The notes under the pieces are model-generated. The model was given only the letters and a program-made list of their open reading frames with translations, was not told where the DNA came from and ran no database searches. A stretch of DNA of 64,000 nucleotides from JAMIFN01 sp964544605 (GTDB lineage: Bacteria > Pseudomonadota > Gammaproteobacteria > Burkholderiales > Burkholderiaceae_C), in contig CAZJBX010000008.1 of NCBI GenBank assembly GCA_964544605.1, positions 13,803 to 77,802 of the forward strand, read 5' to 3'. The position numbers were made by a program, and so were the translations under genes. Shown in pieces: positions 26,011 to 33,155 of the stretch; the stretch's first letter is position 1; each line of letters starts with the position of its first letter.

Positions 26011-26046
26011 CTGCAAAGCGGTGTCGGCTTGAATGAATTGTTAGGA
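26011..26046 (-). other. Half attC site
   Basis: On the minus strand this matches the left half of the complete site at 26517-26576 (TCCTAACAATTCATTCAAGC, then CGACACCGC), differing by a few bases. After the loop region the right half (GGCTTAA...GTTRRRY) is lost and replaced by unrelated sequence toward the HipA fragment. Confidence 0.6.
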
Positions 26047-26135
26047 ATGCTGGGGACTTTTCCCAGACCTACGCCAACCCAATCATAGAGCAGTGGTGCT
26101 AGGTGAGATGTCGCCCGAGCCAAACATGCGGACGC

Positions 26136-26164
26136 TTGCAATCTAATATCAGATATCTGATAAT
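26136..26164 (+). promoter_or_regulatory. Promoter with internal palindromic operator
   Basis: -35 TTGCAA (26136-26141), 17-bp spacer, -10 GATAAT (26159-26164). A perfect 16-bp palindrome, TATCAGATATCTGATA (26147-26162), fills the spacer and overlaps the -10 box. It lies upstream of a small HTH gene, which could bind it and repress itself. Confidence 0.6.
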
Positions 26165-26195
26165 TGAGGTTCTTTCTAAAATTGAGGACATTGTG

Positions 26196-26468
26196 ATGGT
26201 ATACAAAAATAAAGCTGGTCAACCGCGAGAGCGAGCCATGATTGCAGCCTACTCGCTTGTGACGGATTTCGGTGGGAAGCAGGCAGATGTGGCGAAGGTT
26301 CTCGGTTGCTCCCAAGCAACAGTTTCAAATTGGGTTAAGGAGATGAGCTACAGGCGGGAAATTGTGGGCCTTGAGCGTGAGCTGAAAGATGCGAAGGGGT
26401 ATATCAAGGAACTACGCAACGAGATCAAGACAATTGGGCATGAGCAGGTTGACGCGAAGAAAATCTGA
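26196..26468 (+). CDS. Small helix-turn-helix DNA-binding protein
   Basis: 90 residues. A helix-turn-helix is visible in GGKQADVAKVLGCSQATVSN followed by WVKEM, with a typical QADVAKVLG-CSQATVSNWV recognition helix. The rest (GLERELKDAKGYIKELRNEI) is a predicted coiled coil that could dimerise. The start ATG at 26196 has a ribosome site (GAGGA, 7 nt spacing) and a palindrome-bearing promoter upstream. It lies between a half attC and a complete attC but runs opposite to the usual cassette orientation. Its name and target are unknown to me; autoregulation is an inference. Confidence 0.7.
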   Translation: MVYKNKAGQPRERAMIAAYSLVTDFGGKQADVAKVLGCSQATVSNWVKEMSYRREIVGLERELKDAKGYIKELRNEIKTIGHEQVDAKKI

Positions 26469-26516
26469 GTGATTGAACACAAGCGCGATTGAAGTGGCTG
26501 CTGTGTCACAAATCGG

Positions 26517-26576
26517 GCCTAACGCCTGAATTAAGCTGCGCCGCGAAGCGGCGTCGGCTTGAATGAATTGTTATGT
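26517..26576 (-). other. Integron attC recombination site (complete, about 60 bp)
   Basis: On the minus strand it begins ACATAACAATTCATTC, passes through an imperfect hairpin (GCCGACGCCGC, TTCG, GCGGCGCAGC) and ends with the core GTTAGGC, fitting GTTRRRY. Length, boundary motifs and hairpin match aadA-type attC sites. No integrase gene or attI site is in the window. Confidence 0.8.
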
Positions 26577-26683
26577 AGCCTGCTCAATCAGAAAAGGTGT
26601 GGCCACATTCAAGGCATTTATGCGCTACCTGCTGCTGTGCCGGCAGCGCCGCCTAAAGTTTGATGGATGGGTGCACGGCCCCC
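26577..26683 (-). other. Gap with a possible cassette-gene tail
   Basis: Reading toward the attC on the minus strand, an open frame of 22 codons ends in AHKCLECGHTFSD and a TGA at 26586-26584, 8 nt before the attC. The paired Cys (CLEC) and the position fit the 3' end of a truncated cassette gene for a zinc-ribbon protein. Nothing else is recognised before the P-type ATPase stop at 26684. Confidence 0.35.
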
Positions 26684-29014
26684 TCACACCCTAGCCCTTA
26701 GCAAGCGCAGGCCGTTGAAGACAACCAGCAAGCTGGCGCCCATGTCAGCAAAGACGGCCATCCACATGGTGGCGTGGCCGAAGATGGCCAAGATGAGGAA
26801 GATGATTTTGATGCCGATGGCGAGAGCGATGTTTTGCCACAAGATGCGGTGGGTTTGCGCCGAGAGCCGTATGGCGGCGGGAATGCGGCGCAGGTCGTCG
26901 TTCATGATGAGGATGTCGGCGGCTTCGGTAGCAATGTCACTGCCCGCTGCGCCCATGCCAAAGCCGATGTCGGCTTGCGCCAAGGCGGGGGCGTCGTTGA
27001 TGCCGTCGCCCGTCATGGCCACCACGCCGTGCTCGGCTTGCAGGGTTTGGATAGCGGCGAGTTTGTCCTCGGGCAGCAGTTGGCCACGGGCATCGGCTAT
27101 GCCCGCTTGCGCGGCGATGGCTTGGGCGGTGGCGCTGTTGTCGCCCGTGAGCATGATGGTGGCGATGCCAAGCTGGTGCAGCTCGGCCACGGCTTGGCGC
27201 GAGCTGTCTTTGATGCGATCGGCCACGGCAAAGTAGGCGAGGGCGCGGCGGTCTGTGGCCAGTAGGCTAAGGCTCATGCCTTGGGCTTCCAGCGCTTGTA
27301 ACTGCGCTTGCAGCTCAGGTGTGGCCAAGCCCAGCTCTAGCAGCAGGCGCTCATTGCCCAAGTAGAGGCGCTGGCCCGCCACATCGCCCTGGCTGCCGCG
27401 CCCCAGCAGGGCGGTAAAGCCTTCTACGGCATGGTTTTGCCCGCCCACTTGCGCCGCCAAGCCTTGGGCAATGGCTTGCGAGACGGGGTGATCAGAGCGT
27501 TGCGCGAGGCTGTAGGCCCAGGCCAGCACTTGGGCGGGCTGGGCGTTGGCATCGAGCAAGGCGTGTTTTTGCAGCACGGGGCAGCCTTCGGTGAGGGTGC
27601 CGGTTTTGTCTAAGGCGATGGCGCGGATGTTGCGGGCTTGCTCCAGATACACGCCGCCCTTCATCAAAATGCCCTGCCGTGCGGCCCGCGCCAAGGCGCT
27701 GACGACGCTGACGGGGGTGGAGATGACCAAGGCGCAAGGGCAGGCAATGACGAGCAGAACCAAGGCTTTGTAAATGGCAGCCAGCCAAGTGGCCATGCCC
27801 AGCAGCGGCAGCAGCAGGGCCACCAAGAGGGCCAACACAAAGACGACGGGGGTGTAGATGCTGGCGAAGCGATCAACAAAACGCTGCGTGGGCGCGCGGC
27901 TGCCTTGGGCTTGCTCAACGGCGTGAATCATGCGGGCCAAGCTGCTTTCAGCCGCCACCGCCGTGACACGCACTTGCAGCTCGCCCGTTTGGTTGATGCT
28001 GCCGGCAAAGACCGCATCGCCCACGGTTTTGTCTATGGGCAGGCTTTCGCCCGTGAGGGAGGATTGGTCGAGGGCGCTGTGGCCTTGTTCAATGCGGCCA
28101 TCCAGCGGCAGGCGGGCGCCGGGTTTGACCCGCAGCAGCGCGCCCACGGGCACGCGCTCAACGGCCTGCCAGTGCCAGCCGCCATCGGCCTGCTGCACTT
28201 CGGCCTGCTCAGGCGCAAGCGCCAGCAGCTGCCCAATGGCGTGACGGGCGCGATCCACGGCCTTGGCTTCAATCGCTTCGGCAATGGCATAAAGGGCCAT
28301 GACCATGGCGGCTTCGGGCCATTGGCCAATGAGGACGGCCCCTGTGACGGCGACGGTCATCAAGGCATTGATGTTGAGCTTGAAGTGGCGCAGGGCCAGC
28401 AGGCCCTTTTGGTAAGTGCCCCAGCCCGCCAAGGCAATGGCCAGCACGGCCAGGCCCATGCCCGCATACAAGGCGGCGCTGCTGCGGCCTTCATAGGCGA
28501 AGTGCAAGACCTCGGCCAGCAGCGCCAGCGCCAAGGCCAAAGCCATGCGTGGCCAAGCCCAACGCTGCCAAGCAGAGGCTTGCGGCGTGGCTTGCACGCG
28601 TTTGGCGGCAAAACCTGCTTGGCGAATGCCCGCCTCAATTTGCGCTTGCGCGGCCTCGGGCGCTTGCACGGCCAAGGTGCGGGCGCCCAGCTCAAAACGC
28701 AGGCTGGCAATGGCGGTGATGCCGGCCAAGGCTTGGCGGATTTCGGCTTCTTCAGCGGCGCAGTCCATGGCGGGGATGTGGTAGAGCGCCACGCCCGGCG
28801 GCAGGGCCTGCACGGTGGGCGGCGCTAGGCCAGCGCTGCTGTGCTCATGGCTGTGGTGGTGGTGATCGTGGCCGTGGTCGTGATGGTGGTGCTCATGGTC
28901 GCCGTGTTCGTGCGCGTGTTCATGCTTGGGCACTTGGGGCAGCAGATCGATGGCGCAGGCGGCGCTGCCGCAATCGCTGGCATCGCTGGGCTGAGGCGGT
29001 GGGGGCAAAGACAT
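26684..29014 (-). CDS. Zn/Cd/Pb-exporting P1B-type ATPase with His-rich N-terminus
   Basis: Heavy-metal export pump (ZntA/CadA group). 776 residues. The N-terminus has a run of His/Asp/Glu (HEHGDHEHHHHDHGHDHHHH) at about residues 31-60, then a degenerate metal-binding domain with MDCAAEE, where the second Cys of the usual CxxC is replaced. Core motifs: CPCALVISTPVS (about residue 424, the CPC that favours Zn/Cd/Pb), DKTGTLT (D about 466), and MTGDGINDAPALAQADIG near the end. Eight membrane helices are expected. gshB is next upstream on the same strand; no MerR/ArsR regulator is adjacent. Confidence 0.93.
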   Translation of the reverse strand: MSLPPPPQPSDASDCGSAACAIDLLPQVPKHEHAHEHGDHEHHHHDHGHDHHHHSHEHSSAGLAPPTVQALPPGVALYHIPAMDCAAEEAEIRQALAGITAIASLRFELGARTLAVQAPEAAQAQIEAGIRQAGFAAKRVQATPQASAWQRWAWPRMALALALALLAEVLHFAYEGRSSAALYAGMGLAVLAIALAGWGTYQKGLLALRHFKLNINALMTVAVTGAVLIGQWPEAAMVMALYAIAEAIEAKAVDRARHAIGQLLALAPEQAEVQQADGGWHWQAVERVPVGALLRVKPGARLPLDGRIEQGHSALDQSSLTGESLPIDKTVGDAVFAGSINQTGELQVRVTAVAAESSLARMIHAVEQAQGSRAPTQRFVDRFASIYTPVVFVLALLVALLLPLLGMATWLAAIYKALVLLVIACPCALVISTPVSVVSALARAARQGILMKGGVYLEQARNIRAIALDKTGTLTEGCPVLQKHALLDANAQPAQVLAWAYSLAQRSDHPVSQAIAQGLAAQVGGQNHAVEGFTALLGRGSQGDVAGQRLYLGNERLLLELGLATPELQAQLQALEAQGMSLSLLATDRRALAYFAVADRIKDSSRQAVAELHQLGIATIMLTGDNSATAQAIAAQAGIADARGQLLPEDKLAAIQTLQAEHGVVAMTGDGINDAPALAQADIGFGMGAAGSDIATEAADILIMNDDLRRIPAAIRLSAQTHRILWQNIALAIGIKIIFLILAIFGHATMWMAVFADMGASLLVVFNGLRLLRARV

Positions 29015-29040
29015 GGGCGCGGCTCCTTAGCACACGGGCA

Positions 29041-30015
29041 TCAGGCTGTGTGTTTGAGCTGGGCCGCTTGCACGGCATCCATCATCAGCGCGGCCACATT
29101 CACGCCTTTTTGCTGGGTGATTTCAACAAAGCAAGTGGGGCTGGTGACATTGATTTCCGTGAGCTGGCCGCCAATCATGTCCAGGCCCACCAGCTCCAGG
29201 CCACGGGCGTGCAGCACGGGGGCCAGGCGCTCGGCCACGGCCCGCTCTTGCGCTGTTAAATCCATCGCCACGCCTGTGCCGCCCGCCGCCAAATTGCCAC
29301 GCACTTCGCCCGCCTGCGGAATGCGGGCCAGCGAGTAGGGTACCACTTGGCCGCCAATCAGCAGCACGCGTTTGTCGCCCTCGGCAATTTCAGGCAAATA
29401 GCGCTGCGCCATGATGGATTGCTGACCGTTTTGCGTCAGCATTTCCAACACGCTGCCCAAGTTCATGCCATCGGCCGCAATGCGGAAGATGCCCGCGCCG
29501 CCCATGCCGTCCAGGGGTTTAAAAATCACATCTTTGTGCTCGGCATGAAAGGCTTTGAGCACCGCCATATCACGGGCCACGATGGTGGGCGCGGCCAACT
29601 CAGCAAACTCCATCAGCGCCAGCTTTTCAGAATGATCGCGCAGGGCCTGCGGGCGGTTGATGACGCAAGCGCCCTCGCGTTCGGCCTGTTGCAACAAGTG
29701 GGTGGCATACAAATACTCAGCGTCAAAGGGCGGGTCTTTGCGCATGATGACGGCATCAAAATCATGCAAGGGCAGGCACTGCGCGGCCTCGGCCTGATAC
29801 CAAGCGCCTGCCTCGCCTTGGCCCAGCTCTAGGGTTTTTAAGCGCAAAAAATGGGCTTGGGCTTGCACGCCCTGGCCTGCGGCCCAGTGCAGCTCATGCA
29901 GCTCGCAGGCGGCGACTTGCCAGCCACGGCTTTGCGCCTCTTGCATCATGGCGTAGGTGGAGTCTTTGGCCAGCTTGAAGCCAGCCAGCGGATCAACGAT
30001 AAAAAGCAGTTTCAT
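29041..30015 (-). CDS. gshB: Glutathione synthetase
   Basis: ATP-grasp enzyme joining gamma-glutamylcysteine and glycine to make glutathione. 324 residues, close to the 316 of E. coli GshB. Recognised blocks: MKLLFIVDPLAGFKLAKDST, VIMRKDPPFDAEYLYATHLL, VINRPQALRDHSEKLALMEF, IFKPLDGMGGAGIFRI, IMAQRYLPEIAEGDKRVLLI, and EINVTSPTCFVEI at the end. The ATG at 30015 starts the first block directly. It is followed 26 nt later by the metal ATPase gene; glutathione often buffers the same metals, so co-expression would make sense (inference). Confidence 0.96.
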   Translation of the reverse strand: MKLLFIVDPLAGFKLAKDSTYAMMQEAQSRGWQVAACELHELHWAAGQGVQAQAHFLRLKTLELGQGEAGAWYQAEAAQCLPLHDFDAVIMRKDPPFDAEYLYATHLLQQAEREGACVINRPQALRDHSEKLALMEFAELAAPTIVARDMAVLKAFHAEHKDVIFKPLDGMGGAGIFRIAADGMNLGSVLEMLTQNGQQSIMAQRYLPEIAEGDKRVLLIGGQVVPYSLARIPQAGEVRGNLAAGGTGVAMDLTAQERAVAERLAPVLHARGLELVGLDMIGGQLTEINVTSPTCFVEITQQKGVNVAALMMDAVQAAQLKHTA

Positions 30016-30138
30016 GGGGCTGTTGTGAAGGGGTGAGGGTTAGAAATGGGCGGCAAACAGGCCATGCTATATTGCGCCAGCTTGGGCCAAAAGCGGGATC
30101 CAGCCCAAGCGCCGAGCCAATTTTGCAGGAGAAAACGC

Positions 30139-30579
30139 ATGAGAACAGAAGACATGGCATATGTGGGCTTTTGGGCCAGAGTGGGCGCGTCCATCATAGA
30201 TATCATCTTGGTTTGGGCCATCATTGGGCCGCTTTTAACCCTGTATTACGGCACAGCTTATTGGCAGGCCAGTGAGGGCCTTGTTGCCGGCTGGGTGGAT
30301 GTGCTGCTCTCTTGGGTCTTTCCAGCAGTCGCTACCCTGCTGTTTTGGTTCGCCAAGGATGCCACGCCCGGCAAGATGGCCATTGGTGCCGTGATTGTGG
30401 ATGCGAGAACTGGCGAAAAGCCCAGCTCTGGGCAATATGTGCTGCGCTATGTGGGCTATTTGATTTCCAGCGTGGTGCTGGCCTTGGGCATCATCTGGGT
30501 GGCTTTTGATCGCCGCAAGCAAGGCTGGCACGACAAAATGGCCCAAACCGTGGTCGTTAAAAAAGCGCCCAAACCATAA
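30139..30579 (+). CDS. RDD family membrane protein
   Basis: 146-residue inner-membrane protein. The RDD family pattern is present: FWARVGASIIDIILVWAIIG (first helix with R-x5-D), a second helix SWVFPAVATLLFWFA, the loop DATPGKMAIGAVIVDARTG, a third helix, and DRRKQGWHDKMAQTVVVKK at the end. RDD proteins are of mostly unknown role; some act in Na+/H+ exchange. ATG at 30139 follows a ribosome site (GCAGGAGA). Its last codons and stop form one arm and the loop of a terminator used by the opposite operon. Confidence 0.85.
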   Translation: MRTEDMAYVGFWARVGASIIDIILVWAIIGPLLTLYYGTAYWQASEGLVAGWVDVLLSWVFPAVATLLFWFAKDATPGKMAIGAVIVDARTGEKPSSGQYVLRYVGYLISSVVLALGIIWVAFDRRKQGWHDKMAQTVVVKKAPKP

Positions 30580-30591
30580 GGCTGGGCGCTT
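30563..30591 (-). terminator. Terminator of the dmpF-orf-dmpG operon, inside the RDD gene end
   Basis: Stem AAGCGCCCA and TGGGCGCTT (9 bp) with an 11-nt loop. Read on the minus strand it ends in a run of six T, 30 nt after the aldolase stop. The RDD stop codon lies in the loop. Confidence 0.7.
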
Positions 30592-30620
30592 GTGGGGGGA
30601 TGCGCTTTGCGCGGGGCGAA

Positions 30621-31655
30621 TTACGCCACTTGCAAACCGCGCTCGCGGGCCATGGTCATGGCCGTGTCGTCGATCAAGTCCTCTTGGCCGCCAACGAATT
30701 TCTTCTCAGCCAGTTTGAGCAGGATCTCGCGGGCGGGCACGCCGTATTTTTTCTCGGCGCGCTTGGCAAACAGCAAGAAAGAGCCGTAAACGCCAGCGTA
30801 GCCCAGGGTCAGCGCGTCGCGGTCAATGCGGATGGGGAAGTCCATCATGGGCACAACCAAATCTTCGGCCACATCTTGGATTTTGAACACATCCACACCC
30901 GTTTCAATGCCGTAGCGCTCGCATACGGCAACCATGACTTCCATAGGCGTGTTGCCCGCACCTGCGCCCAAACCAGCAGTGGCCGCGTCAATGCGGGTGG
31001 CACCGCACTCAATGGCTTGCAAAGAGTTGGCAATGCCCATGGCGAGGTTGTGGTGGCTGTGGAAGCCCAGCTCAGTTTCAGGCTTGAGGGCTTGGCGCAC
31101 GGCGTCCAAACGCACTTTCACATCTTCGGGCAGCATATAGCCGGCTGAGTCGGTGACATAGATGCAGTTGGCGCCATAGCTTTCCATCAGCTTGGCTTGC
31201 TCGACCAAGCCTTCGGGCGTGTTCATATGGGCCATCATCAAAAAGCCGACGGTGTCCATATCGAGTTTGCGGGCCATATTGATGTGCTGTTCAGAGACAT
31301 CGGCCTCGGTGCAGTGGGTGGCCACGCGCACGGTTTTCACGCCCAGCTCGTGGGCCATCATGAGGTGATCCACAGTGCCAATGCCAGGCAGCAGCAGGGC
31401 CGATACTTTGGCCTGCTTCATCTGCGGGATGACGGCGCTGAGGTATTCCTCATCGCTGTGGGCGGGGAAGCCGTAGTTGAGTGAAGCACCGCCGAGACCG
31501 TCGCCGTGGGTGACTTCAATCAGGGGCATACCTGCTTCGTCCAAGCCTTTGGCAATGGAGACCATTTCGTCCAAGCTGATTTGGTGTTGCTTGGGGTGCA
31601 TACCATCACGCAAAGTCATGTCATGCAAGGTGATTTTTTTACCTTTGAGGTTCAT
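30621..31655 (-). CDS. dmpG: 4-hydroxy-2-oxovalerate aldolase
   Basis: Splits 4-hydroxy-2-oxoacids into pyruvate and an aldehyde (acetaldehyde or propanal) at the end of meta-cleavage pathways, and channels the aldehyde to its dehydrogenase partner. 344 residues of the DRE-TIM metallolyase fold: ITLHDMTLRDGMHPKQHQIS (R and D of the catalytic set), VTHGDGLGGASLNYGF, the metal-binding GFHSHHNLAMGIANS, and AGLGAGAGNTPMEVMVAV. The ATG at 31655 (MNLKGKKITLHD) is chosen over one at 31694. It is the last gene of a three-gene run with the acylating dehydrogenase. BphI, MhpE and TesG are equivalent names. Confidence 0.95.
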   Translation of the reverse strand: MNLKGKKITLHDMTLRDGMHPKQHQISLDEMVSIAKGLDEAGMPLIEVTHGDGLGGASLNYGFPAHSDEEYLSAVIPQMKQAKVSALLLPGIGTVDHLMMAHELGVKTVRVATHCTEADVSEQHINMARKLDMDTVGFLMMAHMNTPEGLVEQAKLMESYGANCIYVTDSAGYMLPEDVKVRLDAVRQALKPETELGFHSHHNLAMGIANSLQAIECGATRIDAATAGLGAGAGNTPMEVMVAVCERYGIETGVDVFKIQDVAEDLVVPMMDFPIRIDRDALTLGYAGVYGSFLLFAKRAEKKYGVPAREILLKLAEKKFVGGQEDLIDDTAMTMARERGLQVA

Positions 31656-31708
31656 CTGCTCTCTCCTAGTGAGAAGGGGCCGCTGGGCAGCCAAAAATAA
31701 ATAAGGGC

Positions 31709-32026
31709 TTAAACCGAGAGCACCACCCAGGCCGCTTTTTCGCCTGCGATGATACTGATTTCAGCTTTGAGCTTGAGGTTTTGCAAAACCAAGATGACGG
31801 CGTTGCGCACAAAGGCGCACACATCGACTGAGTTATAGCCTGTGAACACGCCCATGACCACGCCCGCAGGCAGGGTGTCCATATCGCCCGCGCCATTGCG
31901 GTGCTTGCGGTAAAGACCAGCGCGTTCGAGCTCCACATAAAGGGTCTCGGCGTGCTTTTCTTGGGCGGCGGGCAGTTGCAACCGCACTTGCACCAAGAAA
32001 GAAATCAAATCGTCTTGTTCTGCCAT
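31709..32026 (-). CDS. Hypothetical protein between dmpF and dmpG homologues
   Basis: 105 residues with no motif that I recognise. It has no signal peptide or membrane helix. Predicted secondary structure alternates strands and helices (ISFLVQVRLQL, a helix AAQEKHAETLYVELERAGLY, DTLPAGVVMGVFTGY, the helix FVRNAVILVLQNLK, AEISIIAGEKAAWVVLSV), which would suit a ferredoxin-like alpha-beta fold. It lies 36 nt after the acetaldehyde dehydrogenase gene and 53 nt before the aldolase gene, on the same strand. A role as an accessory or regulator of that enzyme pair is only a guess. Confidence 0.75.
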   Translation of the reverse strand: MAEQDDLISFLVQVRLQLPAAQEKHAETLYVELERAGLYRKHRNGAGDMDTLPAGVVMGVFTGYNSVDVCAFVRNAVILVLQNLKLKAEISIIAGEKAAWVVLSV

Positions 32027-32062
32027 GTTTTACTCCCGTACTGCGACTAAAACCACTGCGGC

Positions 32063-32980
32063 TTAAGGCAGCAAAGTGGGTTTGAGGGTGAGGCGGCCAG
32101 AGACAATTTCTTCGGCAAACATTTCAGCCGTGCGCGCGGCAGCGGCGGTCATGATGTCAAGGTTGCCAGCGTATTTGGGCAGGTAGTCACCCAAGCCTTC
32201 GACTTCCATATAAATGGAGACTTTTTTGCCGTCGAATACGGGGCCGTTCACCAGTTTGTAGCCAGGCACATATTTCTGCACATCGGCAATCATGTCTTGC
32301 ACCGATTTTTTGATGGCTTCTTGGTCGGGCTCGCCCTCGCACAGGCAGTGGATGGTGTCACGCATCATCAGGGGGGGCTCTGCGGGGTTGATGATGATGA
32401 TGGCCTTGCCTTTTTTGGCGCCGCCCACCGCTTCAACCGCGCCAGCCGTGGTGCGGGTGAATTCGTCGATGTTTTTGCGCGTGCCAGGGCCGACTGATTT
32501 GCTGGAAACGGTGGCGACAATTTCGCCGTATTCAACAGGCTGCACACGGGCCACGGCATTCACCATAGGGATGGTGGCTTGGCCGCCGCAGGTGACCATG
32601 TTCACATTCATCTCGCCTTTGCCCAAGTGCTCCATCAGGTTCACGGGGGGCACGCAGAAGGGGCCGATGGCGGCAGGTGTGAGGTCAATCATGAGCACGC
32701 CCAACTCGTTGAGCTTGCGGCTGTTCTCAGCGTGAACATAGGCGCTGGTGGCATCAAAGGCGATTTGTACGCCGTCTGCCAGCACATGGGGCACCAAACC
32801 GTCCACGCCATCAGCCGTGGTTTTCAGACCCATTTCTTGGGCGCGTTTGAGGCCGTCAGAGTTGGGGTCAATGCCCACCATCCATACGGGCTCAAGGAAG
32901 GGGCTGCGTTGCAGTTTGGCCAGCAAGTCTGTGCCGATATTGCCTGGGCCAATGATGGCGCATTTGATTTTGTTTGCCAT
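32063..32980 (-). CDS. dmpF: Acetaldehyde dehydrogenase (acylating)
   Basis: Converts acetaldehyde, CoA and NAD+ to acetyl-CoA; the physical partner of the aldolase. 305 residues. The Rossmann opening is KCAIIGPGNIGTDLLAKL; the catalytic Cys is in NMVTCGGQATIPMVNAV (C131). A further family block is VGPGTRKNIDEFTRTTAGAV (two parts). ATG at 32980 (MANKIKCAII). BphJ, MhpF and TesF are equivalent names. The upstream ring-cleavage and hydratase genes normally clustered with this pair are not present within 10 kb here. Confidence 0.95.
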   Translation of the reverse strand: MANKIKCAIIGPGNIGTDLLAKLQRSPFLEPVWMVGIDPNSDGLKRAQEMGLKTTADGVDGLVPHVLADGVQIAFDATSAYVHAENSRKLNELGVLMIDLTPAAIGPFCVPPVNLMEHLGKGEMNVNMVTCGGQATIPMVNAVARVQPVEYGEIVATVSSKSVGPGTRKNIDEFTRTTAGAVEAVGGAKKGKAIIIINPAEPPLMMRDTIHCLCEGEPDQEAIKKSVQDMIADVQKYVPGYKLVNGPVFDGKKVSIYMEVEGLGDYLPKYAGNLDIMTAAAARTAEMFAEEIVSGRLTLKPTLLP

Positions 32981-33095
32981 GGTGATTCTCTATGCTTGTA
33001 GTGAAAAAACGAAAACCCAAAGATTATCGCACTTTGGGACCTTTGTCACAGACCTGAGCCCGCAGTGGGCCTATGGCCATGATTGAAAAAAACGA

Positions 33096-33126
33096 AACCG
33101 CCAAAACCCGAGGGGCCTTGGCGGTT
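33096..33126 (-). terminator. Terminator after icd
   Basis: Stem AACCGCCAA and TTGGCGGTT (9 bp, 13-nt loop), 30 nt after the icd stop. On the minus strand it is followed by TTTCG and a T-rich tract. Confidence 0.65.
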
Positions 33127-33155
33127 GCCGTGCAGTCAGCTCACAGGGGTGAGGC

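Noticed and set aside
24311..26576. Island considered as a prophage or transposon remnant
   Set aside because: No integrase, transposase, terminal inverted repeats or phage genes are visible; attC-like sites explain the borders better.
27638..28828. 396-codon plus-strand frame opposite the metal ATPase
   Set aside because: Shadow of the P-type ATPase; no motif.
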